Shown here piece after piece: positions 18,561 to 27,000 of a stretch of 64,000 nt of DNA; position 1 is the stretch's first letter, and each line of letters starts with the position of its first letter. The notes under the pieces were generated by a model that saw nothing but the letters and a program-made list of their open reading frames with translations, did not search any database and was not told the origin of the DNA. Where the stretch lies: assembly GCF_020443565.1 (NCBI RefSeq), contig NZ_JAIZZN010000001.1:124001-188000 (forward strand). The letters are read 5' to 3'. The position numbers and the translations under genes are program-made. This DNA comes from Clostridium sp. CS001 (GTDB lineage Bacteria > Bacillota > Clostridia > Clostridiales > Clostridiaceae).

Positions 18561-19292
18561 TTACATAAACATCTTTATTAATCCTATTATTAATAGATGA
18601 ACTGGGTAGAAAGCATAAAAAAAGTATTTTAAGTTTTTACCCTTCTCGCCATTATAATAAAATATAAAAATCAACGCAAGTAATGACAATCCTTGATTAA
18701 ACCATCTTAATTCTATTGATATACCTGGATATCTGCTTATGTAAAGTAAAGCTTGTGATGCGCTGAATAATATATATACACTAGTTTGTGCAATAATTGT
18801 TTTAATTTTGCTATCCCTAAAAATGTAGAACCCTAGCATCATGGCAACCCCATATATACCATAATCAGTATGAAAAGCTTCAGCTGCCATTCCCAGTGTT
18901 ACTACAATTATTATCTTAGCAAGCTTTGACTCTTCTTGGTTCCATATATGTATTGCTATTAATCCAATAGTTAAAGTAAAGAAAATATTCAAATGCGGAT
19001 ATGGCGTCCCCATAATAAATCCTAGAAAATCAGAGTAGCTATGTATGTTTATATTTCCACCAAAGGCTAATGAAAATGGTATCTGTGATATAAGTCCAAA
19101 TATAAGAAGTCTATTTAAATACTTGGAAAATGAATTTGTTTTGCTATACCCTATAGCTATTAGATAAGCAAATATAGGAAATGATAATCTTCCTATGACT
19201 CTTAAAATTGTAATCCTTGGAAAAAGTGCTGCTCCCAAATGATCTATTAACATTAATAAACATGCAATTACTTTTAACATGCTGGTTGTCAT
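18561..19292 (-). CDS. TraX family membrane protein
   Basis: The 243-aa protein has about seven membrane segments. TraX family marks are MLKVIACLLMLIDHLGAALF at the N-terminus, the second-segment RLSFPIFAYLIAIGY, and FYAFYPVHLLIIGLI near the C-terminus. In F plasmids TraX acetylates pilin; chromosomal Firmicute homologues have no assigned substrate and may acylate a surface molecule. No conjugation genes are nearby. ATG follows GGGGGGATATAC. Confidence 0.85.
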   Translation of the reverse strand: MTTSMLKVIACLLMLIDHLGAALFPRITILRVIGRLSFPIFAYLIAIGYSKTNSFSKYLNRLLIFGLISQIPFSLAFGGNINIHSYSDFLGFIMGTPYPHLNIFFTLTIGLIAIHIWNQEESKLAKIIIVVTLGMAAEAFHTDYGIYGVAMMLGFYIFRDSKIKTIIAQTSVYILFSASQALLYISRYPGISIELRWFNQGLSLLALIFIFYYNGEKGKNLKYFFYAFYPVHLLIIGLIKMFM

Positions 19293-19315
19293 GTATATCC
19301 CCCCAATGAATATTA

Positions 19316-19346
19316 ATTTAAAAAACCTGAACTCTTTGAGTTCAGG
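19316..19346 (-). terminator. terminator of the 31-codon gene
   Basis: The stem CCTGAACT/AGTTCAGG is followed on the minus strand by a T tract (19325-19316). It starts nine bases after the stop codon of the Lys-rich ORF. A T tract also follows on plus. Confidence 0.85.
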
Positions 19347-19354
19347 AATCTTTT

Positions 19355-19450
19355 TTATTTTTTAGGCCCTTTGTTTTTTTCATTCTTTTTATCAGTTTTC
19401 TTACCATTATTTTTAGTTGAAGCACTCTTACTTTTACCCTTATCCGGCAT
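19355..19450 (-). CDS. 31-aa lysine-rich small protein
   Basis: A 32-codon frame starts with ATG, nine bases after AAGGGGG, and ends just before a strong terminator. The product (MPDKGKSKSAS..., ending KNKGPKK) is almost only Lys, Asn, Ser, Thr and Gly, with no hydrophobic core, so it should be disordered and bind nucleic acid or acidic polymers. A consensus sigma-A promoter (19557-19585) gives a transcript of about 235 nt with a 5' leader of about 100 nt. Within that leader a 15-codon frame (MLTKAKKKGY...) without a good ribosome site is also Lys-rich. I do not recognise a family. Confidence 0.65.
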   Translation of the reverse strand: MPDKGKSKSASTKNNGKKTDKKNEKNKGPKK

Positions 19451-19556
19451 AATGTTATACCCCCTTATTTTGATATCCTTTTTTCTTTGCTTTAGTCAGC
19501 ATACCAATTATGAATAGGTAGTCCTTTTTTTCTAGTAAGACATGTAGTATACAAGT

Positions 19557-19585
19557 ATTATAATTAACTTTTACATTAATGTCAA
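19557..19585 (-). promoter_or_regulatory. consensus sigma-A promoter of the Lys-rich gene
   Basis: On the minus strand TTGACA (19585-19580) and TATAAT (19562-19557) are both perfect, with a 17-bp spacer. This is the closest match to consensus that I found in the window. Confidence 0.85.
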
Positions 19586-19617
19586 TATATTCAATCAAAT
19601 TTAAAAATATTAATTCT

Positions 19618-20373
19618 TTAAATAACTTCAACTTTATTCATATTAAAAACAGTTGCTATTATAAAAACCATACTACATATAATTAAAAATACTATAGTAT
19701 CTAAATATCCTTTCAGCATAAATAGATTTGCTCCTTCTACTAATTTGTATGGTACAAACTTTCCAATGATGCTTAAATTTACAAATGTAGCACTTAAGAA
19801 AATTATCATAACGGTTACAAAACCTGCTATTATACCTTTGTTTACAAAGCTACTAAAAAGTGTTACCAATGTAATACTAAAAAAGTAATATACAGACATC
19901 AAAAAAGCTGCGTTTATAATGCCTGCCATAGAAACCTTTTCCCCCTGAATCAAAATACCTGAATAATAGGAGCAAGTTAAAAAACCTATAAAAGTTAAAA
20001 TGGTTACTGCAATAGTACTATGGACTATTTTAGCTAGCACTATGCCAATTGGTTTACTACCTTTAGAATAAGGGAACACAAATTTCTCTTCATTTGTTTC
20101 CTCGTTTAATGTACTTGCAAAGCTGAATATAATGAATAAACTCCCAATTTGAAAAAGGCTTTTAATATAATTGTTAACAGCAGCCTTAGGAGAAGAAACA
20201 ATGAGCAAACTTAAATCTCCTTGCAATTGTTTTTCTAAAATACTTGGAAGTAGCTTTACCATAACTGGATCTAAAATAGCAAATGCAATTATTCCTACAG
20301 CAAGTATTAAATATTTATATTGTCTTTTTGATTCCATTATTTCTTTCTTAAAATACGCCTTAAAGGTTATCAT
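19618..20373 (-). CDS. yxlG: ABC-2 type permease, YxlG-like
   Basis: The 251-aa membrane protein has six hydrophobic segments in ABC-2 arrangement, with a cytoplasmic N-terminus (ITFKAYFKKEIMESKRQYK) and a long first outer loop. It overlaps the 3' end of the ATPase gene by 14 bp. It is the last gene of a cluster that matches the Bacillus sigY-yxlC-yxlD-yxlE-yxlF-yxlG order, so YxlG is the likely equivalent. It should form a transporter with the preceding ATPase; the substrate is unknown. The symbol rests mainly on gene order. Confidence 0.8.
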   Translation of the reverse strand: MITFKAYFKKEIMESKRQYKYLILAVGIIAFAILDPVMVKLLPSILEKQLQGDLSLLIVSSPKAAVNNYIKSLFQIGSLFIIFSFASTLNEETNEEKFVFPYSKGSKPIGIVLAKIVHSTIAVTILTFIGFLTCSYYSGILIQGEKVSMAGIINAAFLMSVYYFFSITLVTLFSSFVNKGIIAGFVTVMIIFLSATFVNLSIIGKFVPYKLVEGANLFMLKGYLDTIVFLIICSMVFIIATVFNMNKVEVI

Positions 20374-21295
20374 TTTTATTCACCAGCCTTATAAAAATAT
20401 CTTCAAGATTACTTTTTCTCAAATTAAAAGTTAATATTACATTTTCGCCCTGCACAAGAAGTTTTAAAAGTTCCACTTTTGCAATATCTAAGTTATTTAC
20501 ATAGATAGATGCCCTATTTTCATTTGTTATAACTTTTTCTATCCATTTAAAACCTAAAAGAATCTTATCTAAGTTTAAACAGTTTTTTTCAAACTCGATA
20601 TCAAATATAGGTTGAATATACTTGTTTCTTAAATTATCTAAATTGTCAGATACGAGTATCTGTCCCTTATCTAAAATACTTACCTCGTCACAAATCCTCT
20701 CAATATCACTTAAAATATGTGTAGAAAGAAAAACTGTGATTCCTTCATGTTTTAATTCTTTTATATACTCTAATATTTCCATTCTCCCCTCGGGGTCTAG
20801 TGCAGATGTGGGCTCATCTAAAAAAACTATTTCTGGTTTATTAAATAAAGCCACGGCAATTCCCAGTCGCTGCTTCATTCCACCTGAATACTGTCCTATT
20901 CTCCTCTTTGATGCATCCGTAAGCTTTACAACATCTAAAATCTCTATGGTTCTCTCTCTTATATTTTTCTCTGACATATTAGATATCTCACCAATAAAAT
21001 TCAAATATTCCATAGCATTCATGTAATTATAAAAAATCGGATTTTGTGGAAGGTATCCTACCTTTTTTAATAATTGTCTTTTATTTTTCTTAAAGTTTTC
21101 TCCATCTAAATAAACTTCTCCACCATTAAAATCAATTAATCCTGAAAGTATATTCATAGTTGTAGTTTTTCCTGCTCCATTAGGGCCTAAAAATCCATAT
21201 ATAGTTCCTTTTTTTATTTCAAAGGAGATATTCTTTAAAACCTCAAAGTCGCCATATTTTTTATTTAAATTAAACACCTTAAGCATCTTATTCAC
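20360..21295 (-). CDS. yxlF: ABC transporter ATP-binding protein, YxlF-like
   Basis: The 311-aa ATPase has Walker A GPNGAGKTTT (about 38-47), Q-loop YLPQNP, ABC signature YSGGMKQRLG (about 136-145), Walker B IVFLDEPTSALDP and switch histidine STHILSD. A C-terminal extension of about 90 residues follows, as in drug- or bacteriocin-type exporters. The start is GTG at 21295, five bases after AGGAAG; the in-frame ATG at 21286 is less well spaced. It overlaps the yxlE-like gene by 8 bp and the permease by 14 bp. Confidence 0.92.
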   Translation of the reverse strand: MNKMLKVFNLNKKYGDFEVLKNISFEIKKGTIYGFLGPNGAGKTTTMNILSGLIDFNGGEVYLDGENFKKNKRQLLKKVGYLPQNPIFYNYMNAMEYLNFIGEISNMSEKNIRERTIEILDVVKLTDASKRRIGQYSGGMKQRLGIAVALFNKPEIVFLDEPTSALDPEGRMEILEYIKELKHEGITVFLSTHILSDIERICDEVSILDKGQILVSDNLDNLRNKYIQPIFDIEFEKNCLNLDKILLGFKWIEKVITNENRASIYVNNLDIAKVELLKLLVQGENVILTFNLRKSNLEDIFIRLVNKNDNL

Positions 21296-21494
21296 GCTCT
21301 CTTCCTATTAATAAAAAAGCTATGCCTCCTATTAATTGAACACAAATTACAATTAAAGCCCATGCCCATTTGGGCAAAAATTTTACCCTGTCTTTTGTTA
21401 ACCTATACAAACAAAAACCTACAAGTATTACCTCCAAGATAATTATAGGTGCAAATAATTTAATTATCTCTAGTAGTTCCATTTCATTAAACAT
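21288..21494 (-). CDS. yxlE: small PLDc_N-domain membrane protein, YxlE-like
   Basis: The 68-aa protein has two membrane helices (APIIILEVILVGFCLYRL and WAWALIVICVQLIGGIAFLLIG) joined by a basic loop, and ends GRERE. This is the PLDc_N architecture of small regulators such as Bacillus YxlE, a negative regulator of sigma-Y. ATG follows GGGGGAAATAT. A second ECF-type promoter lies about 75 bp upstream, so this and the two ABC genes can be transcribed apart from sigY. Confidence 0.75.
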   Translation of the reverse strand: MFNEMELLEIIKLFAPIIILEVILVGFCLYRLTKDRVKFLPKWAWALIVICVQLIGGIAFLLIGRERE

Positions 21495-21569
21495 ATATTT
21501 CCCCCTTTTGATTTTTTAATTACAACAATTACTAATCTTACATTCTTTTTTTTGCTCTCTTAATGCTTT

Positions 21570-21594
21570 AACGAAGGTAGGGGAAAAAGGTTCA
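21570..21594 (-). promoter_or_regulatory. internal ECF (sigma-Y-type) promoter before yxlE
   Basis: On the minus strand TGAAC (21594-21590), 16 bp, then CGTT (21573-21570) continuing as CGTTAAAG. This has the same -35 core and extended -10 as the promoter in front of the sigma gene, with one base less spacing. Confidence 0.6.
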
Positions 21595-21672
21595 TTTTAT
21601 TTTGAAATATATTTTTTGTCGGAATTAACATATATTTTTTAATTATAAATAGTATTTACTTAGCCGTAAAAC

Positions 21673-21715
21673 AAAACAAAGGTAGCCGCTTAAGTTTAGC
21701 TGCTACCTTTGTTTT
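21673..21715 (-). terminator. hairpin after yxlD inside the sigma operon
   Basis: A 14-bp stem (AAAACAAAGGTAGC and complement) is followed on minus by TTTTGTTTTA-like text. The 5' arm includes the last codons and stop of yxlD. It should reduce read-through from sigY-yxlC-yxlD into yxlE-yxlF-yxlG, which have their own promoter. Confidence 0.65.
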
Positions 21716-21914
21716 TACTATTTAATATTACTCGTGTTACTAATAGATAAATAATTAGATTGCCTGGCGTATTTATCAGTGCAAATACTCCCCAAAGCCA
21801 ATAATATTTTTCTTTACGCTTTCTTGCATCATAGAACACCCAAGCTCCTTGAATTAATAAAACTGGAATTGCTATTGCAAGTATTATCATAAGTCTTATC
21901 TTTGAGATTTCCAT
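21696..21914 (-). CDS. yxlD: small membrane protein, YxlD-like anti-sigma partner
   Basis: The 72-aa protein has two membrane helices (LMIILAIAIPVLLIQGAWVF and a second near 42-62) around the basic loop YDARKRKEKYYW. In Bacillus, YxlD works with YxlC to hold sigma-Y inactive at the membrane. Its ATG shares one base with the stop of the preceding gene (TAATG), which implies coupled translation. The symbol rests on order and topology, not on strong sequence identity. Confidence 0.7.
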   Translation of the reverse strand: MEISKIRLMIILAIAIPVLLIQGAWVFYDARKRKEKYYWLWGVFALINTPGNLIIYLLVTRVILNSKNKGSS

Positions 21915-22315
21915 TAAGCTTCACTTCCTCTTTTTTTGATTAGCAAAGCAGGTATTACTATCCATGGAGCAAGAGTAATTATAACAATCTGTGAAATAAT
22001 AAAGATCTTAGGCCCTATTCTTATAATTGCCATAGAAAATATAGAAAGAATTATAATAGAAGTTAATATAAACAACATAAATTCTTTTTTTGCCTTCCCC
22101 TTCTCTCTTATATTCTGACCTTTCTCAATTATGCTTAGTGTATCTATACTAAAATCAAACATATCTTCATTTAATAAATCCATTTTATTCGATGTAGAGT
22201 TTAGTTTACTTTTAAATTCAGAAGCTATCTCATTATGCATTAGGTTTTTATCCCCTTCACCTTCATTGTAAAATTCATCAATCAAGGAGTTTTTAATCTT
22301 ATCTAAATTTTTCAT
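21914..22315 (-). CDS. yxlC: YxlC-like anti-sigma factor
   Basis: The 133-aa protein has a soluble N-terminal half of about 75 residues (MKNLDKIKNSLIDEFYNEGEGD at the start) and two membrane helices (LFILTSIIILSIFSMAII, IFIISQIVIITLAPWIV) with a short basic tail. The frame starts directly after the sigma-factor stop and overlaps the yxlD-like start by one base. This is the layout of the Bacillus sigY-yxlC pair, where the N-terminal half binds the sigma factor. Confidence 0.75.
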   Translation of the reverse strand: MKNLDKIKNSLIDEFYNEGEGDKNLMHNEIASEFKSKLNSTSNKMDLLNEDMFDFSIDTLSIIEKGQNIREKGKAKKEFMLFILTSIIILSIFSMAIIRIGPKIFIISQIVIITLAPWIVIPALLIKKRGSEA

Positions 22316-22846
22316 TTACATAATCCCCTTTCTATCAATTTCTTTTATTAAATACTTCACTGCATTATGAAGTCTCGACCGAACTGTTCCAAGAGGACAA
22401 TCCATTATTTCTGATATCTCCTCATACTTATATCCATAATAGTGTTTTAAAATAAACACAGCCCTTTTCTCATAGGGTAACTTTAGAATTATTTTCATTA
22501 TCTCTTTATACTCGTAATTGGAAATTACAAATTCTTCTACTTGTTGTCCTTTATCAATGAAACTTTCATCTACTAACTGAGAGTATTTATTCTTTCTCAA
22601 ATAATCTCTGTAAACATTAGTAGCTATTTTTATTAACCAAGTAGAAAATTTTGCTCTAGGCTCAAACTTATCTATATTAATTACTGCCTTAAGCATTGTA
22701 TCCTGAATAATATCCTGTGCTAAATATGGGTCTCCTACCATTTTAAAAGTATAACCTTTTAAAATATTAAAATTATCTTTAAAAAGTGAATTTAGTGCGC
22801 TTTTATTCCCATTTTTGGCCTTATTAACAAGCTCTACTTCTTCCAA
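22316..22846 (-). CDS. sigY: ECF RNA polymerase sigma factor, SigY-like
   Basis: The 176-aa protein has sigma region 2 (LFKDNFNILKGYTFKMVGDPYLAQDIIQDTMLKA, about 23-56, with the DIIQDT helix) and region 4 (LPYEKRAVFILKHYYGYKYEEISEIMDCPLGTVRSRLHNA, about 124-163, with the recognition helix). The start is TTG after GGGAGTGATAATTA; no better start is nearby. It is the first gene of a six-gene operon matching Bacillus sigY-yxlCDEFG and is preceded by an ECF-type promoter that it probably reads itself. In Bacillus sigma-Y responds to nitrogen limitation; the signal here is unknown. Confidence 0.85.
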   Translation of the reverse strand: MEEVELVNKAKNGNKSALNSLFKDNFNILKGYTFKMVGDPYLAQDIIQDTMLKAVINIDKFEPRAKFSTWLIKIATNVYRDYLRKNKYSQLVDESFIDKGQQVEEFVISNYEYKEIMKIILKLPYEKRAVFILKHYYGYKYEEISEIMDCPLGTVRSRLHNAVKYLIKEIDRKGIM

Positions 22847-22871
22847 TAATTATCACTCCCAATCGTTCTTT

Positions 22872-22897
22872 AACGAAAGAATTCTTCAAAAAGTTCA
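22872..22897 (-). promoter_or_regulatory. ECF (sigma-Y-type) promoter of sigY
   Basis: On the minus strand TGAAC (22897-22893), 17 bp, then CGTT (22875-22872), continuing CGTTAAAG. It lies 26 bp before the TTG start. The Bacillus sigma-Y box as I remember it is TGAAC with a CGTC-type -10. Confidence 0.65.
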
Positions 22898-23145
22898 CTG
22901 TATTATAATTTTTATAAATCTATCTTCATTAATGACTAATCTCATATTCATTATATACTTATTTTTCTTATTTATAGTTTTATTATTAAAATTCATGTTG
23001 AATTAGCGTAGGAATTTAATGTTCTTAATCTTTAAATTAATTTTCCAATAACAACAATAACAACATAACCTTCTAAATATTCAAAATCGGTTGTGAAGTG
23101 TTACATTATGATATATACTTAAGAGGAAATAATAATATAATATGT

Positions 23146-23245
23146 GCTAGGGGTGCCTTGTGGCTGAGATATGAATATTGGATTCATTAACCCTTATACC
23201 TGATCTGGATAATACCAGCGGAGGAAAGCGGTTATGGTTTTTAAA
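23146..23245 (+). ncRNA. TPP (thi-box) riboswitch
   Basis: Conserved core elements appear in order: GGGTGCC, GGCTGAGAT, ACCCTT, ACCTGATCTGGATAATACCAGCG and GGAAAGC. These are the pyrimidine- and pyrophosphate-sensing helices of the thiamine pyrophosphate aptamer. A TATAAT at 23136-23141 lies just upstream, although the true start point may be different. It is followed by a terminator and thiT. Confidence 0.95.
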
Positions 23246-23251
23246 TACATT

Positions 23252-23290
23252 ACCTATATTCCTTTTTGGAATATAGGTTTTTATTTTTGT
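23252..23290 (+). terminator. riboswitch expression-platform terminator
   Basis: The stem ACCTATATTCC/GGAATATAGGT with a T5 loop is followed by TTTTATTTTT. It sits between the TPP aptamer and the thiT ribosome site, so TPP binding should stop transcription here. Confidence 0.88.
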
Positions 23291-23327
23291 CATAATAATT
23301 CTGTAGCACAATAGGGAGGTTATTAAA

Positions 23328-23963
23328 ATGAGTTTTAATGAAAGAATTACTGAAATCACCAAAAATCCCATTGCCATTTTTGCACTATTGGGGGTTCTCT
23401 TATTAATTTATGGTGTTTTAAAAATCAGAAAAATTAAAATTACTACACGAATGATTACTTTAATTGGTATATCTATTGCAGCTGCTACAGTTTTACAGTT
23501 TATTACTATAGTAAAGTTACCCCAAGGTGGCAGTGTTACTGCTGGTAGCATGATTCCAATAATACTAATTTCTCTTTTTTACGGTCCAGAGGTAGGATTT
23601 TTAACAGGGTTTCTCTTTGGAATCATCAATCTTATAGTAAGTCCTTTTGCAATGCATCCTGTACAAGTTCTTTTTGATTATCCACTTCCTTTTATGGCAA
23701 TTGGAATCGTTGGGTATTTTAGATCATTTAATATTAAAGGTATTCTTATTGGTGTAACTTTTGCTATGTTTGCAAGATTTGCATGCCACTTTATATCTGG
23801 AGTAGTATTCTTCGGAAGCTATGCCCCGGAAGGAACCTCTGTGTATTTGTACTCACTTTTGTATAATGGATCATATATGGGTTTAGAAACCATTATTTCC
23901 TGTGTAATTATTGCACTTTTGCCTATAAAACGCTTATCAAAGCAAGCTTTGAATGAATCTTAA
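23328..23963 (+). CDS. thiT: ThiT, thiamine-specific S component of ECF transporter
   Basis: The 211-aa protein has six membrane segments. The thiamine-site signature is LPQGGSVTAGSMIPIILISL (about residues 64-83), preceded by a helix with AAATVLQFITIV. It works with the shared EcfA-A'-T module, not encoded here. It has an extra N-terminal helix (about residues 1-30). ATG follows GGGAGGTTATTAAA. Its expression is under the upstream TPP riboswitch. Confidence 0.95.
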   Translation: MSFNERITEITKNPIAIFALLGVLLLIYGVLKIRKIKITTRMITLIGISIAAATVLQFITIVKLPQGGSVTAGSMIPIILISLFYGPEVGFLTGFLFGIINLIVSPFAMHPVQVLFDYPLPFMAIGIVGYFRSFNIKGILIGVTFAMFARFACHFISGVVFFGSYAPEGTSVYLYSLLYNGSYMGLETIISCVIIALLPIKRLSKQALNES

Positions 23964-23969
23964 AAATAA

Positions 23970-24000
23970 GGGCATCCATTCTTGGATGCCCTTTCAATTC
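23970..24000. terminator. bidirectional terminator between thiT and the Wadjet operon
   Basis: The perfect stem AGGGCATCCA/TGGATGCCCT has a TTCT loop. On the minus strand it is followed by TATTTTTAAG and closes the jet operon; on plus a weaker T tract closes thiT. Confidence 0.75.
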
Positions 24001-24056
24001 TTATAGAGGAACTTTGCTGTAGATATTCTTGATGTGATATATTTCATATATAAACT

Positions 24057-27000
24057 TTAAAAAAGCTCCATCTGATCAACTGCCACTTCTTCCAATTTAA
24101 ATCTTGAAGCAACTATAGTTTCCATATACTCTTCACCTTTTATATGTTCTGATTTTAAATACTTTAACCCACTTTTAAGCTTTGATGGTATTAAGTCCAG
24201 CACATATATATTGTCAAATCTATTTAATACAGATTCTCCACCAAGCCCAGACAAGCAAATAAGTTGCGTATTACTTTTTTTAGCTATGTCCATAAGAGGT
24301 TTTAACAAATGATCTGCATTAGTTTGAGCAAAGGGGTTATCCATTATTATAACTTTCCCATCTTCGTTGCTTGCAAATATATCTGTTTCATCTCTCCTCA
24401 TATAAGAAAGCAGACTTGATAATATTACAAAAGCTGAAAGGAAGCCTTCTCCACCTGAGTTTAGTGCGATTTCATTCCAACCTAGCAGTATTTGCCTATC
24501 CTCTTCTACTTTATACATTTTAACATCTATATTACTTATGGATACAACTTCATTGTAAAGGTCACGGGTATTAATGCTCTTAGATATTAAGTCTTCTATA
24601 TTTTCATTGTTTTGAAGTCTTTCAAGTGCCTTTGTAGTAAGTCCGTCTAAAAAATCATTGACTCTTAATCTATAAAGTTCACTATTGATTTCCCATTCTG
24701 GCAGCTTTATACTAAGCATCTTTACATATTTATCTCTTATTTTTATGGAAGAATTGTTATCAATTTTCCCTATATTACTATGCACCTCTAACACATATTC
24801 ATAAATGCTTTGAGCTACATTATCTTTTTCTCTAGTTATTAAATCAATATCTGCTTGAAGTTTTGCCATCAAAGCCCTATGTGCATCTAGTGTTATATTT
24901 AAGTTTTCTATTACCATATCTGGCTTATCTATACTTCGCTCAATAGTTTCTAAAGATTTTTTAAAGAAATCATCATTTAAAAATAATGGCTTTCTTGACA
25001 CCCTATTTATTTCATTACTTAGAGCAAGACTTTTCTTTCCTTCTTCTTCTAAGGAATTTCTATAATCTCGTCTTAGTTCTCCGCTATATTTATCAATGCC
25101 TTGAATTTCAACATCTATTATAATTTCCTGAGTTATAGAAAACTCTTTAAACTCTTCTAAATTAGATAAATTACTTTCAAGTTTTTCTATAGTTTTTAGT
25201 GACGCTGATTTTTCAGCTTTAACTTGTTCTAACTCATGATTTTTTTCAAAGGTTCTTTTATTAAAATCTCTATCTAATATTTCTTCTCTTGGCTTTGGCT
25301 CCTCTTTATTAAAATCATCTTTTATTCTTTTATAAAGGTTTTCTATATTGGTATCAATTTTAGTAAAAGCTATTTCCAACTGATTTATAGTCTTATTGAT
25401 TTTATTTATAGCTTCTCTAAGGTTCTTTAAATCCTCTTTTATCTCTTCTTCTTTAAATCTATCATAGGTTACTTCTCTATATTCACTTTCATTTATAGAG
25501 TACTCTTTTCCTTTAGCTATTAAATCTTCCTCTTTTGCCTTAAACCTTTCATTTGCATCTCGCAAACTATCTTCTAAAAGTTGAATATCTGTTGAGATTT
25601 CCTTAGTTAAGCTATCATATCTAGCTTCTAGATCTTCTATATCCTTTTGCAAAATTTCCCCTTGATTATATTGGTTATATTTGTTGAAATTATCTTGAAT
25701 TTTTTTAAGTTTACCTTTTAAATCTCTAAATCTATCTTGAATATTTGACAGTAAACCTTCTAAGCTGCTTTTATTCTTTTCTTTAGTATTTTTATCATTA
25801 GTAAGCTGCGTTATATTTTCAGAAAGATCATCCAGTTTTTTCTTATCAAAGGTATATCTCTCATAGCTTTTTAAAAGTGAATTAAAATCTTCTATTTCCC
25901 TTTTTAACTTTTGTAATTCAATTTCTTCTGTTCTTATGGTTTTGTTTGTATTTTCTAAAGTTTTATTTATATCTGTTATAATACCTCTAATAATACTAAA
26001 TATGTTTTCCTTTGATATTAATTCCTCTTCCTTTAAACCTAACTGTTTTTCTAAGTTTTCATAAGTTTCTTTGTCTAAAACAGAAAATTGAATTTCACTT
26101 CTATTTTTTTCATAAAACTGAGTATCACTTATCTTCCTGGCTAAAGCTTCTTTTAATGAAGTTATCTCCTCTTGTTTTTTACTTAATAATTTTTTTAGTT
26201 CTTCCTCATTTATAAGTCCATTGTTAAAAGACACATAGAATGTAATATCATCCAAGTTACATAAACTATTAACTTTTTCACTAGATTTACTCATTAAGCT
26301 TTCTCTTTTCACTATAGGAATTGGGTAAGAGGTAAAAACACCTAGATCTTCTTTTTGGAATTTTATTAAATCTTCTGGGTCCATAATTAGAGAATATGGC
26401 AAAAATGGATTATTCTCTATGAACTTTATATTTTCTTTTTCACTGTAATTATTTTTCTTAAGCCAATCCATACCATAGATTATATTTATATCCCGCTTAC
26501 GGAGCTTTTCCTCCATATCCCTAGGTATTTCTAGTGTTCTTCCTGTTTGAAGTTTTTTCTCTTCTTCTTGCAACTTATTTAATTTAATAATAAATTTATT
26601 TTCTTCTTCTTTTAAAATTCTAATCTTACTATTAAACTCATTTATTATATACTCTTTGTCAAAAAGCTTACTCTCATCTACATCTATGTATCTTATTATA
26701 TTCTTTCTATTTTCTATTTCTTTAAGTAGCTTATTTTTATCATCTTGCATATTGGATATTTCATTACTTATATTACTTATTTCTTTTGAAATATCTTCTT
26801 TTTCTCTTTCCCTTACCTTAGCCTCAATAAGTTTATCTTCATATAACTTTTTGCTCTTAGTAATGACTTCTTCTTTTTTAGTTGCACTTTGGTTATATTC
26901 TAAAGTTTGTTCGTTTATAAAATCTTCATTAAAATATCCCATCATATTTCTTATAAAAGTTTTTTTATATCTATTATTGAAATTCTCTTCTTCCTTTGAA

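Noticed and set aside
18561-19292. TraX as evidence for a conjugative plasmid
   Set aside because: Chromosomal TraX homologues without tra genes are common in Firmicutes, and no transfer gene is nearby.
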